Shown in pieces: positions 1-6,758 of a stretch of 7,320 nucleotides of DNA. Origin of the DNA: Geminocystis sp050753365 (GTDB lineage: Bacteria > Cyanobacteriota > Cyanobacteriia > Cyanobacteriales > Cyanobacteriaceae); contig NZ_JBLZFY010000150.1 in NCBI RefSeq assembly GCF_050753365.1, positions 1 through 7,320 of the forward strand. The letters are read 5' to 3'. The translations under genes and the position numbers were made by a program. A model generated the notes under the pieces. That model searched no databases. It was given only the letters and a program-made list of their open reading frames with translations, and was not told the origin of the DNA. Positions within the stretch are counted from its first letter, which is position 1, and each line of letters opens with the position of its first letter.

Positions 1-1
1 A

Positions 2-103
2 GAGTTAGAAACAACAATTAAAAGGCTATTAAATGAAAATCAATTAGAGATAAATTGGAGTAAAAAATTTAAAAATAAGGGAAATTTGATTAATGCAACT
101 TAA
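2..103 (+). CDS. Possible 3' end of an unidentified protein gene (partial)
   Basis: One + strand frame is open from the window edge for 33 codons and ends at TAA 101-103. The peptide is charged and Lys/Asn-rich (it ends ...GNLINAT) and I do not recognise a family. An open frame this short in AT-rich DNA can occur by chance, so the case rests only on its being open to the window edge and stopping just before the transposase remnant that converges on it from the other strand. If real, it is the tail of a gene starting upstream of the window, and the insertion-sequence remnant lies immediately 3' of its stop codon. The function is unknown. Confidence 0.3.
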   Translation, partial: ELETTIKRLLNENQLEINWSKKFKNKGNLINAT

Positions 104-110
104 ATGCGTC

Positions 111-572
111 TTAGCTTAATACATGAGTTGAATCTGTTCTTTGTTTTCCCCTTTGTTTTAAGAAATTGATTCCTTTTAAATGAGTTAATAGTATTTCTAG
201 TAATTTTTCTATTTTTTGAGATTCAATTAATCTTTTTCTCCACTCACTTAATACCGTAAAATTAAAACCTTGATCTGTTAATTCTAACCCTAATGCATAT
301 TTCCAATCAATCCTTGCTCTGACTGCTTCTGCGGCTTGTCTATCTGTTAATCCTTCCATGAATTGAAAAATAGTTATTAAAGCCAAACGTGCTGGTGAAA
401 TACCACTTTGCCCACAATCTAGGCTATATAAATCTAACCACTCTTTATCTTCGTATAATTGTCCTAATTGCTCTGCTATTTTAAGATAGATATTTCCTTT
501 TTGAAAGACAGCTAATGCTACTGTTTTCGTATCTTCAGGAATACTCCATTTTTCTTGAGGGTGCATTGTCAT
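111..572 (-). pseudogene. Truncated IS1182-type transposase (N-terminal DUF772 part only)
   Basis: The 153-residue product matches the N-terminal region of IS1182-family DDE transposases: the DUF772 helical segment with RLALITIFQFMEGLTDRQAAEAV (residues about 62-84), then WKYALGLEL and FTVLSEWRKRL. It ends with RTDSTHVLS; Asp147 of the TDST motif is the expected first catalytic Asp of the DDE triad. Full-length family members are usually about 450-550 residues and continue past THVL with the rest of the catalytic domain. Here a stop follows at once, and neither this frame nor the neighbouring ones over 1-110 continue with recognisable transposase sequence. The start ATG (570-572) has a GGAG 7 bases upstream (580-583 on the opposite strand), so the 5' end looks intact. 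It should be a dead remnant: the later catalytic residues and one element end are missing. A +1 shift at the break would read HVLAK, like the normal continuation, which hints at a frameshift followed by deletion; that is inference. Confidence 0.82.
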
Positions 573-690
573 TATTTTTCTCCAAAATTTCTATATTTAC
601 CAATACATATATCAGGATGTTTGTCAAAGTTTATGTTAAGATATGTTTCGCCAACAGGATCATAAATTGACTATTAGACATCTTCAGAAA

Positions 691-709
691 AACAGGCAAG
701 ATGCCTGTT
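691..709. repeat. Small perfect palindrome, interspersed-repeat type
   Basis: Arms AACAGGCA (691-698) and TGCCTGTT (702-709) pair perfectly around a 3-base loop. From memory, short hairpins of this kind (ACAGGCAAGATGCCTGT) recur between genes in many cyanobacterial genomes. There is no T-run after it, so it does not look like an intrinsic terminator. A similar but different palindrome sits at 5171-5191. Confidence 0.65.
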
Positions 710-743
710 CTACGATATAAAAAAATAATCACGATCGAAATCT

Positions 744-799
744 ATTCATTATTCATTATTCATTATTCATTGTTCACTATTCACTATTCGCTAATTCAG
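744..799. repeat. Heptamer tandem array (ATTCATT / ATTCACT)
   Basis: Seven heptamers run in strict register from 744 to 792: four ATTCATT, then GTTCACT, ATTCACT and ATTCGCT, followed by a decayed eighth (793-799). The 7-base period is that of cyanobacterial short tandemly repeated repetitive (STRR) sequences. The units are the reverse complement of those at 2649-2704, so two arrays of opposite polarity flank ycf45. The array is about 80 bases upstream of the ycf45 start. Confidence 0.85.
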
Positions 800-880
800 T
801 TATTATAATCAACATGGCATTATTTGCCGAATAACCCTCGACTTAAAGTCTCGTTAACCTTCAATTTATAATATTACGGA

Positions 881-2617
881 ATGGAAGAAAAACTGCCCCA
901 ACACAGAATGCAGATTACGGACGATTTGGATAAATTATTACAAATTTTACCTTTGACAATTCGTCAATCTGTGGAACAACATCCTCAAAAAAGTTCTTTA
1001 ATTGAGATAGTTTTAGACTTGGGGAGAAAGCCCGAAGCGAGATTTTCAGGGCATAGTTGTTATTTAAGTGATAATTTAGTCAGTCGAGAAGATTTAGAGC
1101 ATTGTGTGGCTAGAGTTGGTCATTTTAGCGCCGATAATCGTGCAGGAATTGAATGTACTTTACACCGTATCAGTGCCATTCGTAACCGTCAAGGTAATAT
1201 TATCGGTTTGACTTGCCGTATTGGGAGGGCGGTTTTTGGCACTATTTTGATGATTCGAGAATTAGTGGAAAGTGGTCAATCTATTTTACTATTAGGTCGC
1301 CCCGGGGTGGGTAAAACTACGGCTTTACGGGAAATCGCTAGGGTTTTAGCTGACGAGTTAGAAAAACGAGTAGTAATCATTGATACTTCCAACGAAATTG
1401 CAGGAGATGGAGATGTACCTCACCCTGCCATCGGTAGAGCCAGAAGAATGCAGGTGGCTCGTCCTGAGTTACAACATCAGGTAATGATTGAGGCGGTGGA
1501 AAATCATATGCCCGAAGTCATTATCATCGATGAAATTGGTACAGAATTAGAGGCTCAAGCGGCTCGTACGATCGCAGAAAGGGGTGTTCAGTTAGTGGGT
1601 ACTGCTCACGGTAATTATTTAGAAAACTTGATCAAAAACCCGACTTTATCGGACTTAATCGGGGGTATTCAATCCGTCACCCTAGGGGATGAAGAAGCCC
1701 GTCGCCGTGGCTCTCAAAAGACGGTTTTAGAAAGAAAAGCTCCTCCTACCTTTCAGATTGCGGTGGAAATGTGGGAGCGTCAAAAATGGGTAGTCCATGA
1801 AGAAGTAGCTCAAACTGTTGATCATCTATTACGGGGAAGACAGTCGATTCCTCAGTTACGTCAGGTTAATGATGCAGGGGAGGTTTCCATTACAAGAGAC
1901 CCTTCGATCGTACCTCAAACTGAGTTGACAAAGGTACAAAGTTTGATTGAAATTCCTTCTAAGCCTAGCGGTTTAAGAGCTTCGGGTAAAATGCTCCCTA
2001 TTTCCTTAACCCATCAACAACCTAATTTAGAATTTGAGGAAATGTTGAATAAGTCTTGGTATCAGGGGGATGTTGCCACAGAAAAAATACGCATTCCGGG
2101 ACCAAATGGGGAGGATTTTCCTATTTATGTTTATCCCTATGGTATCGGTCGATCGAACCTAGAACAAATAATTGATGTGTTAAAAATGCCAGTAGTGTTA
2201 ACTAAGGATTTAGATGATGCGGATGCTGTATTGGCACTTCGATCGCAAGTGAAACACCATTCTAAATTAATGCAGTTGGCAAAAGATAGACAAATCCCTA
2301 TCCATAGCATCAAGTCTAACAGTATTCCTCAAATTACCCGTACTTTAAGGCAGTTAATCAATATGGATAACCCAGACAATGAAACGGAGGATTTAAGGTT
2401 ATTTACCAAAGCAGGTAGCGATGACGAAATCGAAGCCTTAGAGGAGGCACGGTTAGCGGTAGAACAAATTGTGATACCCCAAGGGCAACCTGTGGAGTTA
2501 CTTCCTAGAAATCCGAAGGTGAGAAAGATGCAACATGAACTCATTGAACATTATAGACTTCGATCGGACAGTTTTGGTGATGAACCCAATCGCCGACTAC
2601 GCATCTATCCAGCTTAA
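881..2617 (+). CDS. ycf45: Ycf45-like AAA+ ATPase with C-terminal R3H domain
   Basis: This 578-residue protein is the cyanobacterial form of Ycf45, a plastid-encoded ATPase of red algae related to sporulation protein SpoIIIAA. The N-terminal part (about 10-120) carries the family's LIEIVLDLGRKPEARF segment. The ATPase core follows, with Walker A GRPGVGKTT (139-147), IIDTSNEIAGDGD (166-178), Walker B VIIIDEIG (213-220) and GTAHG (240-244). A less conserved linker (about 315-400) leads to a C-terminal region ending in an R3H single-strand nucleic-acid-binding motif: Arg548 and His552 in RKMQH, then EPNRRLRIYP at the very end. All ATPase signatures are present, so it should hydrolyse ATP and bind DNA or RNA, but the cellular role and substrate are not established. 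It is probably cytoplasmic; I see no signal or membrane segment. An in-frame stop at 869-871 makes ATG 881 the first possible ATG; Met10 (ATG 908) is a fair alternative since, from memory, many homologues begin near MxITDDL. It contains five CGATCG sites and looks native. Confidence 0.9.
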   Translation: MEEKLPQHRMQITDDLDKLLQILPLTIRQSVEQHPQKSSLIEIVLDLGRKPEARFSGHSCYLSDNLVSREDLEHCVARVGHFSADNRAGIECTLHRISAIRNRQGNIIGLTCRIGRAVFGTILMIRELVESGQSILLLGRPGVGKTTALREIARVLADELEKRVVIIDTSNEIAGDGDVPHPAIGRARRMQVARPELQHQVMIEAVENHMPEVIIIDEIGTELEAQAARTIAERGVQLVGTAHGNYLENLIKNPTLSDLIGGIQSVTLGDEEARRRGSQKTVLERKAPPTFQIAVEMWERQKWVVHEEVAQTVDHLLRGRQSIPQLRQVNDAGEVSITRDPSIVPQTELTKVQSLIEIPSKPSGLRASGKMLPISLTHQQPNLEFEEMLNKSWYQGDVATEKIRIPGPNGEDFPIYVYPYGIGRSNLEQIIDVLKMPVVLTKDLDDADAVLALRSQVKHHSKLMQLAKDRQIPIHSIKSNSIPQITRTLRQLINMDNPDNETEDLRLFTKAGSDDEIEALEEARLAVEQIVIPQGQPVELLPRNPKVRKMQHELIEHYRLRSDSFGDEPNRRLRIYPA

Positions 2618-2627
2618 TTAGAGGTTG

Positions 2628-2647
2628 CCTCATAGTCTTAGATGAGG
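2628..2647 (+). terminator. Possible hairpin after ycf45
   Basis: CCTCAT (2628-2633) pairs with ATGAGG (2642-2647) around an 8-base loop, starting about 10 bases after the ycf45 stop. The position fits a terminator, but no T-run follows; the heptamer array begins directly after. It could equally be an mRNA 3'-end stabiliser or chance. Confidence 0.25.
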
Positions 2648-2711
<64 letters not shown>

Positions 2712-2716
2712 AGTTT

Positions 2717-2758
2717 TTAATTGTTAATTGTTAATTGTTAATTGTTCATTGTTCATTC
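2717..2758. repeat. Second heptamer array (TTAATTG)
   Basis: Four perfect TTAATTG units (2717-2744) are followed by TTCATTG and TTCATTC (2745-2758), with no break in the 7-base register. It begins only 5 bases after the AGTGAAT array and uses a different unit with the same period. It lies about 75 bases upstream of the next gene, so the two arrays make up most of this spacer. Confidence 0.85.
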
Positions 2759-2793
2759 CTTATTAGAATTGTGATAACCATGTTAAGATACTG

Positions 2794-2799
2794 TAGAAT
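2794..2799 (+). promoter_or_regulatory. Weak candidate -10 box for the TPR-like gene
   Basis: TAGAAT matches the -10 consensus at five of six positions and lies 35 bases before the start codon. A TTGTGA at 2769-2774 could serve as -35, but the 19-base spacing is longer than usual. This is a sequence match only. Confidence 0.22.
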
Positions 2800-2833
2800 T
2801 TAAGCAATCTATTGAATAGGTCATAATTTCTGT

Positions 2834-3406
2834 ATGTTATCGTTGTCCTTTAAAAAAAACTTGACTAATTATTTCGGGATTATTGTTTCTTGTGGTGTGT
2901 TGTCTTTTACGCCTTTAGCTTTTGCTCAATCTCTAAACGATAGCCAAAATAATGAGGGATTGGAAGAAAATATTATCGCCCCTATCAATCAAACTGAAAG
3001 CCTATTAAGTATTGAAGGGGGAGAAAATTTGATGCGAGAAGCTGAAGAAGCTATTAATGCGGGTAACTATGACTTGGCGGCTACTAAATTACAACAAGCT
3101 AGACGTATTTTTAATCAACTCTCCAATTTTTATCTACAATTAGCGGAAAGTTTCTCTGGAATTGATCCCCGTTTAGCAGAAGGGCAACGAGCAGGAGCGT
3201 TAAGAACTGCTACCCTAAGAGATGAGTCCACCTATCAGTTAGCTTTAGTACATAGGGCGCAAAATAAGCCCGAATTAGCAGTACCGCTTTTGATTCAAAT
3301 AATTCGATCGCAAAATCCCACCAGTGAATTAGGGCGAAAATCCTATCAACAATTATACGAAATTGGTTTTGTGCAAACTCCTTTTCAACCTCGTTCTAGT
3401 AACTAA
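2834..3406 (+). CDS. Secreted TPR-like protein, conserved in cyanobacteria
   Basis: The 190-residue product begins with a clear signal peptide: basic FKKN, a hydrophobic core (about 14-28) and a cleavage site after AFA (residue 31), so it is likely periplasmic or thylakoid-lumenal. The mature part has a short acidic, Asn/Gln-rich stretch followed by two helical-repeat units that resemble tetratricopeptides: one around NLMREAEEAINAGNYDLAAT (65-84) and one around STYQLALVHRAQNKPELAVP (131-150). Such folds usually serve protein-protein contacts; no catalytic motif is visible. I recall similar short TPR-like exported proteins widely in cyanobacteria, but no function is known to me. The start ATG lacks a strong Shine-Dalgarno sequence, but the signal peptide directly after it supports it. 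It lies 216 bases after ycf45 across repeat arrays, so it is probably transcribed separately. Confidence 0.82.
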   Translation: MLSLSFKKNLTNYFGIIVSCGVLSFTPLAFAQSLNDSQNNEGLEENIIAPINQTESLLSIEGGENLMREAEEAINAGNYDLAATKLQQARRIFNQLSNFYLQLAESFSGIDPRLAEGQRAGALRTATLRDESTYQLALVHRAQNKPELAVPLLIQIIRSQNPTSELGRKSYQQLYEIGFVQTPFQPRSSN

Positions 3407-3501
3407 TTTTAACTATAGTATTAATCTATAGAAAGTATTGATAATAGTCAATTCTAACAAAAATTGTCTCTAATTTATCAAAATAAAAAGTCAAGCTATT
3501 G

Positions 3502-3507
3502 TATAAT
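3502..3507 (+). promoter_or_regulatory. Candidate -10 box for bolA
   Basis: A perfect TATAAT, immediately preceded by TG, lies 34 bases upstream of the bolA start codon. No good -35 hexamer is found 16-18 bases before it. In DNA this AT-rich, TATAAT arises easily by chance, so position is the main support. Confidence 0.35.
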
Positions 3508-3541
3508 AAATTAATAATTTAATTCTTTATTTTAAATAATA

Positions 3542-3796
3542 ATGGTAAGTTTAGAACAAGTAAAAAAAACGATCGAACAAGAAATTAGTGATGCCCAAGT
3601 CTTCGTTAAGGATTTGACGGGAGGGGGAGATCATCTTGAAGCGATCGTAATTTCATCTCAATTTGCAGGTAAAACTAAAGTAAAACAACATCAGTTAGTT
3701 TACGGTGCATTGCACAGCGAACTAAAATCAGAGGCGATTCACGCTTTAGCCTTAAAAACCTATACCCCCGATGTATGGCAAACCATGCAAAACTAA
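3542..3796 (+). CDS. bolA: BolA family protein (Fe-S / iron regulation partner)
   Basis: The 84-residue product covers the whole single-domain BolA fold and has typical length. Diagnostic segments are GGGDHLEAIVIS (27-38), then KQHQLVYGALHSEL (48-61) and IHALALKTYTPDVW (66-79). His67, in the IHALALKTYTP block, is at the position of the invariant C-terminal His that ligates the shared [2Fe-2S] cluster in BolA-glutaredoxin complexes; His31 lies in the loop that supplies the variable ligand. There is no Cys, so any cluster bound with a partner would use His. The next gene encodes a CGFS monothiol glutaredoxin, the classical BolA partner, which strongly supports a joint role in iron-sulfur cluster trafficking or iron sensing. 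The 169-base gap between them contains a REP-like element, so co-transcription is possible but not obvious. No Shine-Dalgarno sequence is visible; the start is the only reasonable ATG. It has CGATCG sites at 3570 and 3642. Confidence 0.93.
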   Translation: MVSLEQVKKTIEQEISDAQVFVKDLTGGGDHLEAIVISSQFAGKTKVKQHQLVYGALHSELKSEAIHALALKTYTPDVWQTMQN

Positions 3797-3826
3797 CAAG
3801 ACTTAGGTACTAAATACAATTTTTGC

Positions 3827-3880
3827 AGATTGCTTCAGATTGCTTCGTAACCTCGCAACGCAAAGCGCCTCGCAATGACA
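3827..3880. repeat. REP-like interspersed element, expanded copy
   Basis: This is the bolA-grxD spacer copy of a repeat also present, inverted, at 7161-7189. The shared core reads AGATTGCTTCGT, then ACCTCGCAA and TGACA. This copy is expanded: AGATTGCTTC is duplicated in tandem (3827-3836 and 3837-3846), and CCTCGCAA occurs twice (3851-3858 and 3868-3875) around CGCAAAGCG. From memory, AGATTGCTTCG...CTCGCAATGACA sequences are dispersed between genes in many bacteria. No coding sequence is involved. Confidence 0.75.
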
Positions 3881-3965
3881 ATAAGTATCTGTAATCTTAT
3901 TTGATGATTACAATACGAAACTTCAATAAACTATTATTATTTTCCTTAGACATTTTTAATTAATT

Positions 3966-4289
3966 ATGACACCAGATTTACAACAACGGATTGACGATAT
4001 TGTTAAAAGTACCCCTGTAGTGGTTTTTATGAAAGGCTCTAAATTGATGCCTCAATGTGGATTTTCTAATAATGTTGTGCAAATTTTAAATACTCTTGGC
4101 ATTCCTTTTGAAACCTTTGATGTTTTAAGCGACTATGATATTCGTCAAGGTATCAAAGAATATTCTAATTGGCCCACTATTCCCCAAGTATATGTTAATG
4201 GGGAGTTTATCGGCGGTAGTGATATTCTCATCGAATTATATCAGACAGGCGAATTACAACAAATGATAGAAGTTGCTTTAGCTTCTTAA
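3966..4289 (+). CDS. grxD: Grx4-type monothiol glutaredoxin (CGFS)
   Basis: The 107-residue product is a complete single-domain monothiol glutaredoxin. It shows VVVFMKGSKLMPQCGFS (18-34) with active-site Cys31 in CGFS, the glutathione-binding WPTIPQVYVNGEF (69-81) and GGSD (83-86). Class II CGFS glutaredoxins bind a labile glutathione-ligated [2Fe-2S] cluster as homodimers or with BolA partners and pass it to acceptor proteins; they are poor dithiol reductases. The cyanobacterial members are close to this sequence (KLMPQCGFSNNVVQILN and YSNWPTIPQVYVNGEFIGG are typical). It acts in the cytoplasm. Nothing in the active site is missing. The gene follows bolA on the same strand, and the pair makes a functional unit. 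A TACAAT at 3909-3914 is a weak -10 candidate 51 bases upstream; no clear -35 or Shine-Dalgarno sequence is seen. Confidence 0.96.
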   Translation: MTPDLQQRIDDIVKSTPVVVFMKGSKLMPQCGFSNNVVQILNTLGIPFETFDVLSDYDIRQGIKEYSNWPTIPQVYVNGEFIGGSDILIELYQTGELQQMIEVALAS

Positions 4290-4607
4290 TTGTTTTCCCC
4301 GTTTCCCTCTCCCTTCTCCCTCAATTCGATCGAATGATTTAGGACTGCTATAGTACTTTATTATGGCAGAATAATATTATGATTCCGTGGCTCTTCTACA
4401 GTAGTCATGATATTTTAGTATTAAATAATCGTTAAAAGCGTTGGTATATAATAGGTTTATAATTTTAAAAATGCAGATAGTATAAATTTACAGTTTTAAT
4501 TTAACCTAAGACTTACTACCTAATACCTGACACCTTTTTTTAGACATAATTTATCATACTCAAAGTAGAAGAGGCGATTCCGTTTCTTAAATTAACTAAA
4601 AATAACG
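4290..4607. other. Intergenic region grxD to nuclease-fold lipoprotein
   Basis: This 318-base stretch has no gene I can support. It starts with a pyrimidine-rich tract (perfect T/C run at 4302-4322), followed by the 12-base palindrome ATTCGATCGAAT (4324-4335), which contains a CGATCG site. Two TATAAT hexamers occur at 4447-4452 and 4458-4463, neither with a -35 box at the right spacing; either could serve as a -10 for the lipoprotein gene about 150 bases on. Around 4504-4533 is ACCTAATACC...GACACC-type sequence that I recall as common between cyanobacterial genes. I see no rho-independent terminator after grxD. Confidence 0.55.
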
Positions 4608-5087
4608 ATGAATTTTCTGGTTATAATTTTAGCTTTATTTTTAATACTGACGGGATGTCAAAATCAACCCTCCATTAAGGGTATAGAAGCAAGTATCAAA
4701 AGAGTAGTTAGTGGACAAACAATTGAAATTATCATCGATAATACATCCTATCAACTCAGGTTAACTGCTATAGATATTCCCGATAATCAATCTAATCTCA
4801 ATGAGGAAGCAAAACAATTTTTAGTCAATTTTTTCACCCTTGATAATACCATCCCTCTTAAGTCTGCTAAGGTTATCGTTGAAACAGATTTACAAGTTAA
4901 AGATAAATATAATCGTCTCAATGGTTATGTCTGGTATCTCGATCGAATGGTAAACCAAGAATTAATCAAACAAGGCTATGGTATCCCTAACTTAAATTAT
5001 ACTGATGGGAAGTTCGATCGAGCCTTAATTAACGCTCAAGATTATGCTCGTATCATGGAAAAAGGTATGTGGAAAATAGAAAAATAA
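4608..5087 (+). CDS. Lipoprotein with degenerate staphylococcal-nuclease (SNase) fold
   Basis: The 159-residue product starts with a lipoprotein signal peptide: a hydrophobic stretch (3-14) and lipobox LTGC, so Cys17 should be lipidated after signal peptidase II cleavage and the protein anchored outside the cytoplasm. The rest follows the thermonuclease family: RVVSGQTIEI (32-41), YQLRLTAIDIPD (48-59), DKYNRLNGYVWY (99-110) and VNQELIKQGYG (115-125). Compared with active nucleases (VVDGDTI, RLxGIDTPE, KDKYGR), Arg51, Asp56 and Arg103 are kept, but both Asp residues of the DGD turn are Ser35 and Gln37, and the Glu general base is Asp59. Loss of the Ca2+-binding Asp suggests weak or no nuclease activity, or another role for the fold such as ligand binding; that is inference. 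It stands alone, with gaps on both sides. It has CGATCG sites at 4940 and 5015. The signal peptide fixes the start, although no Shine-Dalgarno sequence is seen. Confidence 0.85.
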   Translation: MNFLVIILALFLILTGCQNQPSIKGIEASIKRVVSGQTIEIIIDNTSYQLRLTAIDIPDNQSNLNEEAKQFLVNFFTLDNTIPLKSAKVIVETDLQVKDKYNRLNGYVWYLDRMVNQELIKQGYGIPNLNYTDGKFDRALINAQDYARIMEKGMWKIEK

Positions 5088-5170
5088 TTAACTCTTAACT
5101 TAATCAATGTCTATCTCGATCGAAATCTTATATGCTCTTATGTAGGAATGAATAACTATCAATAATTCCT

Positions 5171-5191
5171 GTGGTGGGCATTGCCCACTAC
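5171..5191. repeat. Small palindrome, interspersed-repeat type, before the kinase gene
   Basis: GTGGTGGGCA (5171-5180) pairs with TGCCCACTAC (5182-5191) around a single base, with one G-T wobble. From memory, the GTGGGCATTGCCCAC core is a very common small intergenic palindrome in cyanobacteria. A GTG at its first base opens the longest reading frame of the kinase, but a start inside a mobile-type palindrome is unlikely. It would fold in the 5' leader about 40 bases before the preferred ATG if transcription starts upstream. Confidence 0.65.
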
Positions 5192-5230
5192 TATAGTGAT
5201 ATTCAATTTAATTTATTTCATCTCAAAAAT

Positions 5231-6688
5231 ATGAATAATCAACTCCTATTTAAAATGCTTGAAGGGCAAAATATTGATAATAAATATTATCTCAAAAAAT
5301 TATTAGGTTCAGGCGGATTTGGAGGTGTTTATTTAGCCGATGAAGTGGTTAAAGATCGATTAATTAGAACCGTTGCCATCAAATTAATTATTACCGATAA
5401 CCCCGACAAACAGTTAGATGAATTGATTTTTTCCACTACTTTAGAACACCCTAATTTGATTAATTGTTATACCTGCGGAGAGTGTGAATTAAATAATATT
5501 GAATTTCTCTATTTGCTGATGGAAAAAGCAGATTATAGCCTTGAGGATGAGTTGAAAAAAGGTAAATTATCGGAAGAAAAAGTTAAACAATTAGTATTAG
5601 ATATAGCCAACGGATTAGATTATTTACATAGTCAACAACCTGTTATTGTCCATCGAGATTTAAAACCGGGTAATATTTTAAGAGTAGGGGATAAGTGGAA
5701 AATATCGGATTTTGGTTTAGTTAGGAGTTTGAAAAATACAGCAACTCAAACTACTACGATAATGGGATCAATGGGGTATGCACCCTCAGAAGCCTACGAA
5801 GGCACAATCTCTACTGCATGGGATATTTGGTCATTAGGTATTTTAATAATAGAGATTTTAACAGGAAAACTACCCTTTGAAACAAATGATTCAGAACATA
5901 TTAGAAAATTAGTTATTAATGACAAAATTACTATTCCTTCATTAGAATATCCTTTCAATAAAATTGTTAGAGAATGTTTAATTAAAGATTATCAAAATCG
6001 TATTAGTGCAAGAGAAATAATTAAAATGTTAATAAAAGATCAAGAGAAACTAATAAATATAAATCCTGAGTATCAATTCTCTAAATATATTCCATTAATT
6101 AACCTAAATATTTCTATTTTAAGTTTTTTAATTTTGATAGGATTGTCAATTTATAATTATAGGGGAAATAATTTAGATAAAACACCAAAAAATTTAATTA
6201 AAAATGGTAGTTTTGAAGAAGGCGTTGAAATTAATAAGGATACTAAATTTAACGGATTAAATACTAAATCACAGGGTATTACTAATTGGGAAATAAAAAC
6301 TGATGATATTGATTATAAAGAAAATTTTTGGCAAAATAGTGATGGCAATAGAAGTTTAGACCTTAATGGTGGTAAAGCAGGGGCAATTAGTCAAACTTTT
6401 CCTACTAAAATTGGAGATAGATATTTAGTTCAATTTGATATGGCAGGAAATCCAGATAATCAAGAAATTCCAATTAGAAAAATAATTGTATCAACTGGGG
6501 AACAACAAGGTCATTTTGTTTTTGATATAAGGGGAGGAAAAACGAGAGAAAATATGCAATGGCAGACTTTTAAATGGGAATTTATTGCAGAAGATTCCAT
6601 GACTACTTTAACCTTTTCAGGCTCATCAGGTAATACTTCGGCTTATGGTGCTACTCTGGATAATGTTAGAGTTTTCCATTTAAAATAA
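5231..6688 (+). CDS. Membrane Ser/Thr kinase with DUF642/choice-of-anchor-C-like outer domain
   Basis: Numbered from ATG 5231 (485 residues), the protein has three parts. A Hanks-type kinase domain (about 19-268) carries GSGGFGGV (26-33), Lys51 in VAIK, Glu64 of helix C, HRDLKPGN (141-148), DFG (160-162) and DIWSLG (198-203); the APE motif is PSE (185-187), but its Glu is kept, so it should be active. One membrane span follows (about 287-308). The C-terminal part (about 320-485) has NLIKNGSFEEG, NRSLDLNGGKAGAISQTF, YLVQFDMAGNPD and YGATLDNVRVF, the pattern of DUF642/choice-of-anchor-C beta-sandwich domains, which resemble carbohydrate-binding folds. The topology suggests a cytoplasmic kinase with a periplasmic or surface sensor. 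The longest frame begins at GTG 5171 inside a palindrome; I prefer ATG 5231, with ATG 5255 (MLEGQNIDNKY) a good alternative since many homologues begin near there. None of the three has a clear Shine-Dalgarno sequence. There is no CGATCG from 5123 to 6787, which may mark recent acquisition. Confidence 0.88.
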   Translation: MNNQLLFKMLEGQNIDNKYYLKKLLGSGGFGGVYLADEVVKDRLIRTVAIKLIITDNPDKQLDELIFSTTLEHPNLINCYTCGECELNNIEFLYLLMEKADYSLEDELKKGKLSEEKVKQLVLDIANGLDYLHSQQPVIVHRDLKPGNILRVGDKWKISDFGLVRSLKNTATQTTTIMGSMGYAPSEAYEGTISTAWDIWSLGILIIEILTGKLPFETNDSEHIRKLVINDKITIPSLEYPFNKIVRECLIKDYQNRISAREIIKMLIKDQEKLININPEYQFSKYIPLINLNISILSFLILIGLSIYNYRGNNLDKTPKNLIKNGSFEEGVEINKDTKFNGLNTKSQGITNWEIKTDDIDYKENFWQNSDGNRSLDLNGGKAGAISQTFPTKIGDRYLVQFDMAGNPDNQEIPIRKIIVSTGEQQGHFVFDIRGGKTRENMQWQTFKWEFIAEDSMTTLTFSGSSGNTSAYGATLDNVRVFHLK

Positions 6689-6758
6689 ACTTTATGGAAA
6701 ATAAGCAAACAATTCATTTGGTTTTAACACTTTATTTTGTTATAAAAGGCTAAAAAAT

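Larger units (their letters stand above)
573..880. other. Intergenic region between transposase remnant and ycf45
   Basis: This 308-base stretch contains no convincing gene. The part nearest the transposase (573 to about 660) probably holds its promoter and the surviving element end: on the - strand a TTGACA lies at 622-627, but no well-spaced -10 box follows. The middle holds a palindrome at 691-709, and 744-799 is a heptamer tandem array. The last 80 bases lead into ycf45 without a clear sigma-70 promoter or Shine-Dalgarno sequence. The end of the insertion sequence cannot be fixed because the partner inverted repeat is missing. Confidence 0.6.

Noticed and set aside
2329..2544. A 71-codon open frame on the - strand inside ycf45
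   Set aside because: It lies wholly within the conserved C-terminal part of ycf45, shows no recognisable family, and is best explained as an antisense shadow.
3412..3430. CTATAG...CTATAG inverted repeat after the TPR-like gene
   Set aside because: The arms are only 6 bases, A/T-rich, and without a following T-run, so it is not a credible terminator.
5171..5230. GTG 5171 as the kinase start
   Set aside because: The added 20 residues come from an interspersed palindrome and unconserved sequence, and the kinase domain begins well downstream of ATG 5231.
6694..6753. A 19-codon frame (MENKQTIHLVLTLYFVIKG) ending 5 bases before the antitoxin start
   Set aside because: It could be a tiny leader peptide, but it has no ribosome-binding site and chance frames of this length are frequent in AT-rich DNA.
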